Positions 33,598-40,960 of a stretch of 40,960 bases of DNA are shown here, piece after piece. Source of the DNA: Fidelibacterota bacterium (GTDB lineage: Bacteria > Fidelibacterota > UBA8477 > JABMPR01); NCBI GenBank assembly GCA_016844945.1, contig JAERTJ010000084.1, forward strand, positions 1 to 40,960. Reading direction: 5' to 3'. A model generated the notes under the pieces. That model saw only the letters and a program-made list of their open reading frames with translations, searched no databases and was not told the origin of the DNA. Positions within the stretch are counted from its first letter, which is position 1. Each line of letters starts with the position of its first letter. The position numbers and the translations under genes were made by a program.

Positions 33598-35177
33598 GCC
33601 AGTCTCTTGCAGATAAGTTATTCGTCAACGGTATCATACTTACCCAGGATGAGTCAAACCCACAGGTGAGTCAGCTCGCCACCAAGGGTAGCCAAATTTT
33701 AGCAGTGGGTGATGATTTGTCAAATATCATCAGTGCTTCAACGGAAACCATTGACTTGAAAGGACAGGTCGTCGTGCCTGGCTTTATTGATGCTCATGTT
33801 CATTTCCTGTGGGGAGGTGAAGGACTTCTCAGCATACCAGGACACGAGGCGCAATCAAAGGCTGAGTTTATAGGTATTGTTAAAAGGTTTGCAGAGGGTC
33901 GAGAGCCAGGATCCTGGTTAAAGGGTGGAGGCTGGAATGAGCACCACCATTTAGATCAGAGCATACCACATAAAAGCTGGCTGGATGAGGCTGCACCCGG
34001 CCACCCCATGATTTTAGTCAGGCATGATGGCCATTCAGGAATAGCCAGTAGTGCTGCCCTGGAATTGGCTGGTATCACCCGTGATACATCCAATCCCGAA
34101 GCAGGTGTCATCGACCATGATGAACAAGGTGAACCTACGGGTATGCTCAGAGAAGCAGCCATGAATCTGGTCATGAAGCATATGCCGGATGAGTCAGATG
34201 AAGAGCTACTCCTGAACCTTGAAGCCGCTCAGGATTATTTGTTGGCTCGCGGGGTCACATCAATCGGTGATATGATCTATGATATGAACCATTTTCGATT
34301 TTTGCAGGACATGGCTAGGGCTGGAAAATTGCGTGTCCGCATCAGTGCCTATGCACCCATTTTAAAATGGCCTGAAATTAAAGGACTGCTGGCTGAAGGG
34401 ATTTATAAAGATGAGTGGTTTCAGTTCAAGGGATTGAAAGGTTTTAGTGATGGGAGCCTGGGATCACATACTGCACTTATGCTTGAGCCCTATGAAGACA
34501 CACCAGATTCAGCAGGCATCTACGATTCTGACTGGAGTGATAGCGTGCTGATTCGGGAAACCATTGTGGAAGCAGATAAAATGGGTCTACAGGTTGTGAT
34601 TCACGCCATTGGGGATCGTGCAGTCCGAGAGGTTTTGGATATCTACGAAAGTGTTACTCAGGAAAACGGTGAGAAAGATCGACGGTTCAGAATTGAGCAT
34701 GCACAACATGTTAGCCCTCTGGATCAAAAGCGGTTTGGAGCGCTAGATGTGATTCCCTCAGTACAACCTATGCACTGTGTGGATGATTCGCTTTATGCCG
34801 ATAAATTATTGGGAACGCGCTGTGAGTATGCCTACCCCTTTCAATCTCTCAAACGAGTGGGTGCTTTGCTGGCCTTTGGTTCTGATTGGCCTGTATCTCC
34901 TGCAGATCCCGTTGCTACTATCCATGCCGCCATGCATCGAGCCGGTTGGCACATGGAACAAGCTGTCAATTACCACGATTCCCTGAAAGCTCATACAGCA
35001 GATGCAGCATTTGCTGGAAAAAGAGATCACGATCTGGGTATTCTCAAATCAGGTTCTCTGGCAGATATGGTAATTCTAGACCCAGACTTTCAGCATCTCG
35101 ATACTTTTGATGTACCCCCGGAACATCTGGTACGGGAGGTCTACACAAGTGGTAGGAAAATGGAGACATCTAAATGA
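33594..35177 (+). CDS. Cytosolic YtcJ-like amidohydrolase
   Basis: A 527-residue amidohydrolase-3 enzyme without a signal peptide. PGFIDAHVHF holds H68 and H70; GGWNEHHHL, VRHDGHSGIASSAAL, GFSDGSLGSHTALM, HAIGDRAVRE, RFRIEHAQHVSP and FGSDWPVSP follow in the same order as the exported paralogue at 6797-8455. The C-terminal HDLGILKSGSLADMVIL completes the composite domain. It should hydrolyse an amide-like C-N bond in the cytoplasm; substrate is unknown. Its start overlaps the BtpA stop, implying a common pathway, and the C26 hydrolase gene follows after 46 bases. Confidence 0.9.
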   Translation: MSQSLADKLFVNGIILTQDESNPQVSQLATKGSQILAVGDDLSNIISASTETIDLKGQVVVPGFIDAHVHFLWGGEGLLSIPGHEAQSKAEFIGIVKRFAEGREPGSWLKGGGWNEHHHLDQSIPHKSWLDEAAPGHPMILVRHDGHSGIASSAALELAGITRDTSNPEAGVIDHDEQGEPTGMLREAAMNLVMKHMPDESDEELLLNLEAAQDYLLARGVTSIGDMIYDMNHFRFLQDMARAGKLRVRISAYAPILKWPEIKGLLAEGIYKDEWFQFKGLKGFSDGSLGSHTALMLEPYEDTPDSAGIYDSDWSDSVLIRETIVEADKMGLQVVIHAIGDRAVREVLDIYESVTQENGEKDRRFRIEHAQHVSPLDQKRFGALDVIPSVQPMHCVDDSLYADKLLGTRCEYAYPFQSLKRVGALLAFGSDWPVSPADPVATIHAAMHRAGWHMEQAVNYHDSLKAHTADAAFAGKRDHDLGILKSGSLADMVILDPDFQHLDTFDVPPEHLVREVYTSGRKMETSK

Positions 35178-35223
35178 GAATATCTTCTCGTATTGTGATT
35201 AATGATAAATAAGGAATCGTGGC

Positions 35224-35940
35224 TTGAACTCAAAACCACTTATCGGACTCAGTCCTTCATACTACGAACACAAGGAGATGGATCGCAGTATTCTGGGTAA
35301 ATCGTATACAGATAGTGTTCAAAAGGCCGGTGGTCTACCCCTGTTGATTCCACCCATCATTTCAGCTGAGGATTTGGCTCAACTCATCCAACGGTTAGAT
35401 GGCATTATTCTCACCGGTGGAGATGATCTTGACCCAAAATATTATGGAGAAGCTGCTGATCCGCTGACGCCCAAACCTTTTCACGCCAGACGAGGTGAGC
35501 ATGATAAACAAATATTTGAATATATCTGGGAGCACAAAGTCCCAACGCTGGCAATCTGTCTGGGAATGCAGGAAATTAATGTATTCCTAGGAGGGTCCCT
35601 TTATCAGGATATTCCAGCCCAGGTAGAAAAGCCAGAGATCCATAAGATTGGCGATTGGTTTGAAGCCCGCCATGATGTGACTCTAACTGAAGATTCTTTG
35701 CTTTATCAAATCACGGGTCAGCCTATTGTCGATGCAAATAGTGCTCACCACCAGGCTGTCAGAACCATTGCACCAGAATTAACTGTGGTGGGTACAAGCG
35801 CAGATGGGTTGGTTGAGGCTCTTGAACCTGAGGACAAGTCCATACCACTTCTTGCTGTCCAGTGGCATCCTGAATCTGAAACCAATGATCAGGTAGGCCT
35901 CGATTTGTTTAAATGGCTGATTACCCGGGCATCTGACTAA
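35224..35940 (+). CDS. Peptidase C26 / gamma-glutamyl-gamma-aminobutyrate hydrolase family
   Basis: A 238-residue class-I glutamine-amidotransferase-like hydrolase. PLIGLSPSYYEH at the start, DGIILTGGDDLDPKYYGE (about 58-75), the nucleophile elbow AICLGMQ with Cys112, and VQWHPESE with His215 and Glu217 form the catalytic triad set. PuuD-type enzymes cleave gamma-glutamyl amides such as gamma-glutamyl-GABA. The TTG at 35224 is taken as start because AAGGA lies eight bases before it and the next residues match the family N-terminus. Placed after the BtpA and amidohydrolase genes, it may process a gamma-glutamylated intermediate (inference). Confidence 0.9.
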   Translation: MNSKPLIGLSPSYYEHKEMDRSILGKSYTDSVQKAGGLPLLIPPIISAEDLAQLIQRLDGIILTGGDDLDPKYYGEAADPLTPKPFHARRGEHDKQIFEYIWEHKVPTLAICLGMQEINVFLGGSLYQDIPAQVEKPEIHKIGDWFEARHDVTLTEDSLLYQITGQPIVDANSAHHQAVRTIAPELTVVGTSADGLVEALEPEDKSIPLLAVQWHPESETNDQVGLDLFKWLITRASD

Positions 35941-35992
35941 TCCGGTAACCCCTCCAATAGCTGCAAACCTCGTTATTTTACTGTAAGCAAGT

Positions 35993-36040
35993 AAGCCTAA
36001 CATTCTCAAGGGATTGAGATTATAATGCTGGGCTTTTTTT
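35993..36040 (+). terminator. Nested hairpin with T-run after the C26 gene
   Basis: AAGCC (35993-35997) pairs with GGCTT (36031-36035), followed by Ts to 36040. Inside it is a second perfect hairpin, TCTCAA-GGGA-TTGAGA (36004-36019). TATAAT at 36021-36026, 38 bases before the M16 gene start, could be a -10 element of that gene's promoter, although no good -35 is evident. Confidence 0.45.
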
Positions 36041-36064
36041 AATTCGTATTATGGAGAAGGAAAT

Positions 36065-38893
36065 ATGTTTCGTTCACGTTTGATGTTAGCCACGCTGGTT
36101 GCACTCTCAATGCTGGTTTCAGCCTGTGTCTTCACCGGTCAGGAAAAAGACAGCGATGGTATAGATCTAAATGCAAAAATGCCTACAGATCCAAACCTTA
36201 TTGAAGGACAACTGGACAATGGGCTTAAATACTATATAAAAGTTAATGGCAAGCCTGAAAACCGAGCTGAATTACGACTGGTTGTTAACGCTGGTTCCAT
36301 TATGGAAGATGAGGACCAACTGGGTCTGGCACATTTTCTGGAACACATGGCTTTTAATGGATCCATAGATTTTCCTAAACTGGAACTGATCAACTATCTG
36401 GAATCCATCGGAATGCGTTTTGGTGCTGATTTGAATGCCTATACCAGCTTCGATGAGACTGTCTATATGCTCCAGGTACCCACAGATAGTTTGTCACAGC
36501 TGAACACAGGCTTCCAGATTCTGGAAAACTGGGCACATAAGGTAAGTCTTGATGAAGATGAAATTGACAAAGAGCGCGGTGTAGTATTAGAAGAATGGCG
36601 TTTGGGTCAAGGTGCCTCTCAACGGATGAGAAATAAGCAGTACCCGGTACTTTTCAAAGGCTCACAATATGCAGACAGGCTACCCATCGGTAGTATGGAT
36701 GTCATTAAGAATTCCAGTTATGAATCTGTCAAACGGTTTTACAAGGACTGGTATCGACCTGACCTCATGGCTGTGATCGCTGTAGGTGATTTTGATCCGA
36801 CTGAGATCGAGACCAAGATAAAGACTCTTTTTGGTGCAATCCCCAAAAGGGAAAATGTCCGGGAACGTACGATCTTTGATTTACCTGGTCATGAAGAAAC
36901 GCTCTACGCCATCGCTTCTGATCCTGAAGCAACACGTTCCAGTGTGGATATAATTTTCAAACATCCCTCGCGTGTGGATCGCACGGCAGGTGAATATCGG
37001 GACAATATTGTTGTAAATATTTATAATGAGATGCTGAATGCTCGGTTTAGTGAAATTTCACAAAAAGCAGATGCACCATTCCTGTATGCCTATTCAGGTA
37101 AGTGGGGTGTATCCAGGACCTCCGACCTGGTTATCCTGGGTTCAGGTGTCGTGGATGGAGGTATTCCAGCAGGTTTGGAAGCCGTCCTTGTTGAAGGAGA
37201 GCGTGTACGCCGTCACGGGTTTACTTCAACTGAATTGGATCGGGCTAAAAAATCAGTCCTACGCTCCATGGAAAAACTCTACCAAGAGCGAGATAAACAG
37301 GAATCCAGAGGGTATGCCTCAGAGTTGATTCGTCACTTTCTGGAAGATGAAGCTGTTTCTGGTATCGAATATGAATTTAAACTCTATCAACAGACCGTTC
37401 CAGGAATTGGTCTGGATGAGGTCAATGCCCTGGCTCAGAAATTGATCACAGATGAAAATCGTGTTGTTCTGGCATCAACCCCTGAAAAAGAGGGTGTACC
37501 CGTACCAACAGAAGCTGAACTCGCCGCTGTCATAGAGAAAATTTCTTCTTTAACAATAGAACCCTATGTTGATGAGGTCTCTACGGAACCTCTGATTGCC
37601 CAGCTACCTACAGCTGGTACAGTGGTAGAGAAGAAGTACTATGAAGACATTGATACCCATGAGTTACGTTTGAGTAATGGCGTACGCGTCGTGCTTAAAT
37701 CAACTGAATTCAAGAATGATGAAGTCTTATTCCAGGCATACAGCCCGGGAGGTTTTTCGCACTTTAGTGATGAGGATTTGATCACAGGTAAATTGACGGG
37801 CAAACTCATTGACTATAGTGGGCTGGGGAATTTTAGTCTCACCGATTTACAAAAATTGATGGCTGGTAAAGAAGTCGGTACGACACCCTACATCAATGCG
37901 CTCTATGAAGGTCTCAAGGGATCCGCATCACCCAACGATCTTGAATTTCTGTTTCAGTTGATCTACCTCCAGTTCACAGGAAGTCGTCAGGATGAAGAAG
38001 CCGTCGGTGCACTTCTGTCTCAATTCCGTGCCCAGCTGGAAAATAAGAGTCGCAGTCCTGAGTCTGCCTACCGAGATACGTTAAGTGTTACCATGAATAA
38101 CTATCATCCTCGTCGTCAACCTTTATCAGTTGAAGATCTGGATCAGATAAACCTGAATCGCGCTCAGGAGCTGTATGATGACCGCTTTTCAGATGCCGGT
38201 GATTTTACATTCCTATTCGTGGGTAGTTTTGATAATAGTACTATTCTACCCCTGATTCTCCAATACATCGGGTCACTTCCAGCTACAGGTCGGAATGAAA
38301 CCTGGGTGGATGAGAAGATTACAACTCCGATTGGCGTCATTAAAAAGGAAGTGAAACGTGGTGTAGAGCCTAAAAGTAGGACCCGTATTTCCTTCCCCGG
38401 AAAATTTGATTACACCCGCCAGAATCGATATGACATGTATTCAATGATGAAGGTTTTGAACATTCGCTTACGTGAAACGCTCCGCGAAGATTTGGGAGGT
38501 GTTTACGGTGTGGGTGTCTGGGCCAGTATGTCCAAAGAACCCGTTGGCGAATACTCACTTAATGTCACATTTGGATGTGCACCAGATCGTGTTGAGGAAT
38601 TGACAGATGCTGTCCTGGCTGAGATTAAGAAAATCATGACGGAAGCTCCTGATCAGAAGAATATAGATAAGGTTAAGGAAACACAACGCCGGGAACGGGA
38701 GATCAATATTCAGAAGAATGGGTATTGGCTCAATTCACTCGCTGTCTATTATCGTGAAGGCCGTGAGTTATCCAACTTTATGAAATTCAACGAACTGATT
38801 GAAGGCTTTACGGCTGAAGATGCACAGGCAGCAGCCGCGAAATACTTTAACATGGACAATATGATTCAGGTGACGCTTAATCCTGAAAACTAA
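36065..38893 (+). CDS. M16-family zinc metalloprotease, probably periplasmic lipoprotein
   Basis: A 942-residue pitrilysin-type peptidase (inverzincin). The lipoprotein signal (LVALSMLVSAC, Cys near 19) precedes the active N-terminal M16 unit. The zinc motif is H90-F-L-E93-H94 (HxxEH), with the third ligand likely Glu170 in KERGVVLEEW, and E93 as the catalytic base. The inactive C-terminal half has the substrate-binding REDLGGVYGVGVW block near 805. Two tandem M16 pairs give the full-length (about 940) form, like PqqL. Such proteases degrade peptides up to a few kDa in the periplasm. AGAAGGA precedes the ATG, and a strong terminator follows the gene. Confidence 0.93.
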   Translation: MFRSRLMLATLVALSMLVSACVFTGQEKDSDGIDLNAKMPTDPNLIEGQLDNGLKYYIKVNGKPENRAELRLVVNAGSIMEDEDQLGLAHFLEHMAFNGSIDFPKLELINYLESIGMRFGADLNAYTSFDETVYMLQVPTDSLSQLNTGFQILENWAHKVSLDEDEIDKERGVVLEEWRLGQGASQRMRNKQYPVLFKGSQYADRLPIGSMDVIKNSSYESVKRFYKDWYRPDLMAVIAVGDFDPTEIETKIKTLFGAIPKRENVRERTIFDLPGHEETLYAIASDPEATRSSVDIIFKHPSRVDRTAGEYRDNIVVNIYNEMLNARFSEISQKADAPFLYAYSGKWGVSRTSDLVILGSGVVDGGIPAGLEAVLVEGERVRRHGFTSTELDRAKKSVLRSMEKLYQERDKQESRGYASELIRHFLEDEAVSGIEYEFKLYQQTVPGIGLDEVNALAQKLITDENRVVLASTPEKEGVPVPTEAELAAVIEKISSLTIEPYVDEVSTEPLIAQLPTAGTVVEKKYYEDIDTHELRLSNGVRVVLKSTEFKNDEVLFQAYSPGGFSHFSDEDLITGKLTGKLIDYSGLGNFSLTDLQKLMAGKEVGTTPYINALYEGLKGSASPNDLEFLFQLIYLQFTGSRQDEEAVGALLSQFRAQLENKSRSPESAYRDTLSVTMNNYHPRRQPLSVEDLDQINLNRAQELYDDRFSDAGDFTFLFVGSFDNSTILPLILQYIGSLPATGRNETWVDEKITTPIGVIKKEVKRGVEPKSRTRISFPGKFDYTRQNRYDMYSMMKVLNIRLRETLREDLGGVYGVGVWASMSKEPVGEYSLNVTFGCAPDRVEELTDAVLAEIKKIMTEAPDQKNIDKVKETQRREREINIQKNGYWLNSLAVYYREGRELSNFMKFNELIEGFTAEDAQAAAAKYFNMDNMIQVTLNPEN

Positions 38894-38910
38894 GTCTAAT
38901 ACGATGTTGA

Positions 38911-38945
38911 AAAGATGGCTCCTGCAAGGGAGCCATCTTTTTTTT
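38911..38945 (+). terminator. Strong intrinsic terminator
   Basis: Twelve-base arms AAAGATGGCTCC (38911-38922) and GGAGCCATCTTT (38929-38940), loop TGCAAG, run straight into a T-tract to 38945. It lies 18 bases after the M16 protease stop and is the clearest rho-independent terminator in the window. Confidence 0.9.
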
Positions 38946-38991
38946 GGACTCATTCTGTAGTTATCCCACATTAAAGTTGAATAAATGATTT

Positions 38992-39615
38992 ATGCCAATT
39001 TACCAGTTGAATGAGTCAAATATTGAAAGCGCTGTAAAGTGTTTGTGTGATACGGACGATACACTTAAGTCTGTGGTTAATCGGTATGGCTCTCCACCAT
39101 TATGGGAGCGTAAAGCAGGTTTCCCCACATTGGTCCACATTATACTCGAACAGCAGGTCTCCCTGGCGTCAGCCCTGGCTTGCTTCCACAAACTCAAGGC
39201 AAAGCTTGGTGTCCTGACACCAGATAGCTTTTTGACCCTTAGCGATCGTGAGTTACTTGATATCGGGTATAGTCGTCAAAAATCACGCTATACCAGAATT
39301 CTGGCTGAGGCCATTACAGGTGATTCGCTCGACCTGGAAAAGATGAATAGGGGGTCTGATGATGATGTTTTTGAAACACTCACATCCCTAACCGGGATTG
39401 GACCATGGACAGCTAACATTTATTTACTTATGGCACTGGGAAGACCTGATATTTGGCCAGGGGGTGATCTTGCGTTAGAGGTTGCCCTAAAGAACCTTTA
39501 TGGTTTGGATCATCGCCCAAAACATATAGAATTTGACAAAATGGGTGAACCATGGCGACCCTATCGGGCAGTTGCAGCCAGGATCTTGTGGCATTATTAT
39601 CTCTCGCGTAAATGA
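38992..39615 (+). CDS. HhH-GPD DNA glycosylase (3-methyladenine glycosylase II type)
   Basis: A 207-residue base-excision repair enzyme. FPTLVHIILEQQVSLASALACFHKL (about 44-66) is the AlkA-type helix region. LTSLTGIGPWTANIYLLMAL (about 127-146) is the helix-hairpin-helix. The catalytic aspartate is D159 in WPGGDLAL. There is no Cys cluster, so it is not an Fe-S endonuclease III. The protein removes alkylated bases such as 3-methyladenine from DNA. The N-terminal TBP-like domain of AlkA is absent, as in many short homologues. It lies after the terminator and so has its own transcript. Confidence 0.92.
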   Translation: MPIYQLNESNIESAVKCLCDTDDTLKSVVNRYGSPPLWERKAGFPTLVHIILEQQVSLASALACFHKLKAKLGVLTPDSFLTLSDRELLDIGYSRQKSRYTRILAEAITGDSLDLEKMNRGSDDDVFETLTSLTGIGPWTANIYLLMALGRPDIWPGGDLALEVALKNLYGLDHRPKHIEFDKMGEPWRPYRAVAARILWHYYLSRK

Positions 39616-39663
39616 ATTATAATACGGGTATAAATTGAGTTATTAAAAACAGGAATAATTATA

Positions 39664-40026
39664 GTGTCTGTCAAAAATATGGATGATCTGCCTCTCGAGC
39701 CCTTATCAGTAGGCGCTAAAACCTCCAAGCAGGTTCTCATTTCTGACCAGGAAGGTCCCAATTTCGCCATGCGACGTTTTGTTATTGAGGCAGGTGGATT
39801 TATGCCCATGCACACCAATACTGTGGAGCATGAACAATTTTGCATTGGAGGCAAAGCTAAGGTGATCATTGGAGATGAGAAGGTCATTGTGCAAAAGAAT
39901 AATGTTGTCTTTATTCCAGCCAATGTCCCACACTGCTATAAAACCATTGGAGATGAAGCCTTCGAGTTTCTATGCCTCATACCCAATCAAGAGGATATTA
40001 TTGAGATTGTTGATGATCCTGAATGA
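39664..40026 (+). CDS. TM1459-like single-domain cupin
   Basis: A 120-residue cupin. GPNFAMRRFVIEAGGFMPMH (near 32-50), VEHEQFCIGGKAKVIIGDEK and FIPANVPHCYKT then FEFLCLIPNQ follow, block for block, the small cupin TM1459 as I recall it. The metal set is normally four histidines. Here H50, H56 and H90 are present, but the second position is Asn52 (H-T-N-T-V-E-H). A changed or weaker metal site is likely. Cupins of this type may be isomerases or dioxygenases; function is unknown. The start is GTG at 39664. Confidence 0.87.
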   Translation: MSVKNMDDLPLEPLSVGAKTSKQVLISDQEGPNFAMRRFVIEAGGFMPMHTNTVEHEQFCIGGKAKVIIGDEKVIVQKNNVVFIPANVPHCYKTIGDEAFEFLCLIPNQEDIIEIVDDPE

Positions 40027-40034
40027 TCTGTGAG

Positions 40035-40048
40035 AATTGAATTCAATT
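40035..40048. promoter_or_regulatory. 14-base palindrome after the cupin gene
   Basis: AATTGAATTCAATT is perfectly self-complementary. It sits nine bases after the cupin stop in a 140-base gap with nothing else recognisable. It could be an operator for the next gene or chance in AT-rich sequence. Confidence 0.2.
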
Positions 40049-40169
40049 ATTCCTATAAGCAAATGATACTTTTAAGTAGATTACTAGACGACATTCGGGA
40101 TGATGTTCAAGATGGAGGGCCTGCTTAATAATATGAGCCAGGTGACTCTTCAACTTAATAGGGGTCATG

Positions 40170-40529
40170 ATGAATCGAATTAGCACCACTGAGTATGAGG
40201 GTAAATCAATTCTCGTTATAGACTGGAGTGAATTAAGTCTAGAAGGAATTGAAGTGTTGATGAAAGAGGCGAGGGAGATCATTCATAACTCACCCCCTAA
40301 ATCTGTACTGGCACTTAGTGACTTTACAGATACACACTATGATAAACCCACTGCTGACATGCTTGCCGAGTATGCTGCTTCAAATAAGCCATTCATGAAA
40401 GCCAGTGCCCTGGTTGGAATGACAGGTATGAGAAAAATTTTATATTCGGTTGCGACCCGTGTGAGTAAAAGAAAATTCAGTCTCCATGAGACACGTGAAG
40501 ACGCTCTCAAATGGCTCGCGACACAATAG
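40170..40529 (+). CDS. SpoIIAA-like (STAS/SEC14-fold) small protein
   Basis: A 119-residue soluble protein. The opening strand TEYEGKSILVIDWSELSLEGIEVLMKEAREII, then SVLALSDFTDTHYDKPT and the C-terminal SVATRVSKRKFSLHETREDALKWLATQ fit the SpoIIAA-like alpha/beta fold (a STAS/SEC14-related family) of unknown function; the family assignment is by overall pattern only. The ATG at 40170 is chosen over 40167 for its spacing from AGGGGT. It lies before the MscS gene with a 94-base gap. Confidence 0.7.
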   Translation: MNRISTTEYEGKSILVIDWSELSLEGIEVLMKEAREIIHNSPPKSVLALSDFTDTHYDKPTADMLAEYAASNKPFMKASALVGMTGMRKILYSVATRVSKRKFSLHETREDALKWLATQ

Positions 40530-40623
40530 AATGGATAGTAATTGGGAGGTTATCCTGAGCATTGGAAACACTCAGCCTGACCCCATGGAATAACACTCAG
40601 CTGGAACAAACAAAGGAGCGACT

Positions 40624-40960
40624 ATGGATGTAAATGCCTTTGTAACACAGGTCACAGAATTTATTTCAAACTATGCATGGAATATTCTGGGTAGTCTGCT
40701 CATTTTCTTTATTGGAAAGTGGGTTGCCAGAAAAGTGACAAGCGTTCTGGGCAAAGTATTAGTGAAACAAAAGATTGACGAGACCCTGATCCAATTCCTT
40801 GACAACATAGCATATTATACGCTTATGGTTGTTGTGTTGATGGCTGCCGCAGACAGACTGGGAGTAGATACCAGTTCTTTCCTGGCAATTTTTGGTGCGG
40901 CTGGTCTGGCAGTGGGTTTAGCCCTCAAAGATTCTCTGGGAAATTTTGCCAGTGGTGTCA
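40624..40960 (+). CDS. MscS-family mechanosensitive channel, N-terminal part (runs off the window)
   Basis: The first 112 codons of an ion channel, cut by the window end. AAGGAG (40613-40618) precedes the ATG. Three membrane segments are visible: IFFIGKWV region (about 18-36), YYTLMVVVLMAAADRLG (about 60-78) and the pore helix LAIFGAAGLAVGLALKDSLGNFASGV (in parts, about 86-112), whose G/A-rich pattern is the MscS TM3 signature. The cytoplasmic beta domain lies beyond the window. The channel releases solutes on hypo-osmotic shock. Confidence 0.92.
   Translation, partial: MDVNAFVTQVTEFISNYAWNILGSLLIFFIGKWVARKVTSVLGKVLVKQKIDETLIQFLDNIAYYTLMVVVLMAAADRLGVDTSSFLAIFGAAGLAVGLALKDSLGNFASGV

Noticed and set aside
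39597..39923. 108-codon - strand open frame over the cupin gene
   Set aside because: The + strand cupin matches a known family block for block; the antisense frame shows no family.
1..40960. Mobile element, CRISPR array, toxin-antitoxin or defence island
   Set aside because: No transposase, integrase, reverse transcriptase, Cas, nuclease-methylase pair, direct-repeat array or tRNA-anchored attachment site was found on reading through both strands.

Overview
The window is a dense stretch of bacterial chromosome with 42 coding segments (about 41 genes), every one on the + strand. No intergenic gap exceeds about 235 bases. I see no rRNA, tRNA, transposase, integrase, CRISPR array or phage gene. 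The organism is Gram-negative: there are many Sec signal peptides, several lipoproteins and at least four proteins that look like outer-membrane beta-barrels. The CotH protein ends in a FlgD/type-IX-like sorting domain with a 'FPNPFN...GIYFIQL' pattern, and the dockerin protein carries an 'A-NYD--A--DDGSC' element. Both are common in the Fibrobacteres-Chlorobi-Bacteroidetes superphylum and in Marinimicrobia/Calditrichota-like lineages. I infer a marine or sediment FCB-group bacterium, possibly Marinimicrobia-like; the phylum is an inference. Most genes have purine-rich Shine-Dalgarno sites, and TTG and GTG starts are fairly frequent.

Layout. 1-2.6 kb: a short lead-in, then a large secreted CotH/lamin-tail protein. 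2.7-4.2 kb: an NfeD plus SPFH (stomatin-like) membrane pair. 4.2-6.7 kb: a nitroreductase preceded by a 9-codon leader ORF, a zinc-free MDR oxidoreductase and a small barrel-like protein. 6.8-10.2 kb: an exported YtcJ-type amidohydrolase, a secreted dockerin protein and an AAC(6')-like acetyltransferase. 10.3-13.7 kb: RNase D, an acyltransferase-3 membrane protein and RsgA. 13.8-19.4 kb: mostly uncharacterised envelope proteins (a DUF3788-like protein, barrels, lipoproteins, a GNAT enzyme), including one lipoprotein gene split by a single-base frameshift. 19.5-21.6 kb: an exported D-aminoacylase and a small lipoprotein. 21.7-23.7 kb: a TfoX C-terminal-domain protein, a DUF3592-like membrane protein, a zf-TFIIB protein and a YkgJ cysteine-cluster protein. 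23.8-30.4 kb: a class D beta-lactamase, a two-domain PL6 alginate lyase, a UPF0178 protein, a CoA-binding protein and an exported GH3 glycosidase. 30.4-35.9 kb: an epimerase, a methyltransferase, a GNAT enzyme, a BtpA-family TIM barrel translationally coupled to a second, cytosolic YtcJ amidohydrolase, and a class-I amidotransferase-type hydrolase. 36-41 kb: an M16 protease followed by a strong terminator, an HhH-GPD glycosylase, a TM1459-like cupin, a SpoIIAA-like protein and the start of an MscS channel.

How the genes fit together. The recurring theme is extracytoplasmic scavenging. Polysaccharide would be attacked by the PL6 lyase, the GH3 enzyme and perhaps the dockerin protein. Amide and N-acyl compounds would be attacked by the exported YtcJ-like enzyme and the D-aminoacylase, with a cytosolic set (BtpA, second YtcJ, C26 hydrolase) that could process imported products. 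The M16 protease adds peptide turnover. Interspersed single genes for housekeeping and stress (rnd, rsgA, glycosylase, SPFH/NfeD, MscS) argue for core chromosome rather than an island. No single gene set here amounts to a clearly new defence or secretion system. The best leads are the nitroreductase leader ORF, the BtpA-amidohydrolase module, the frameshifted lipoprotein and the unknown envelope cluster.
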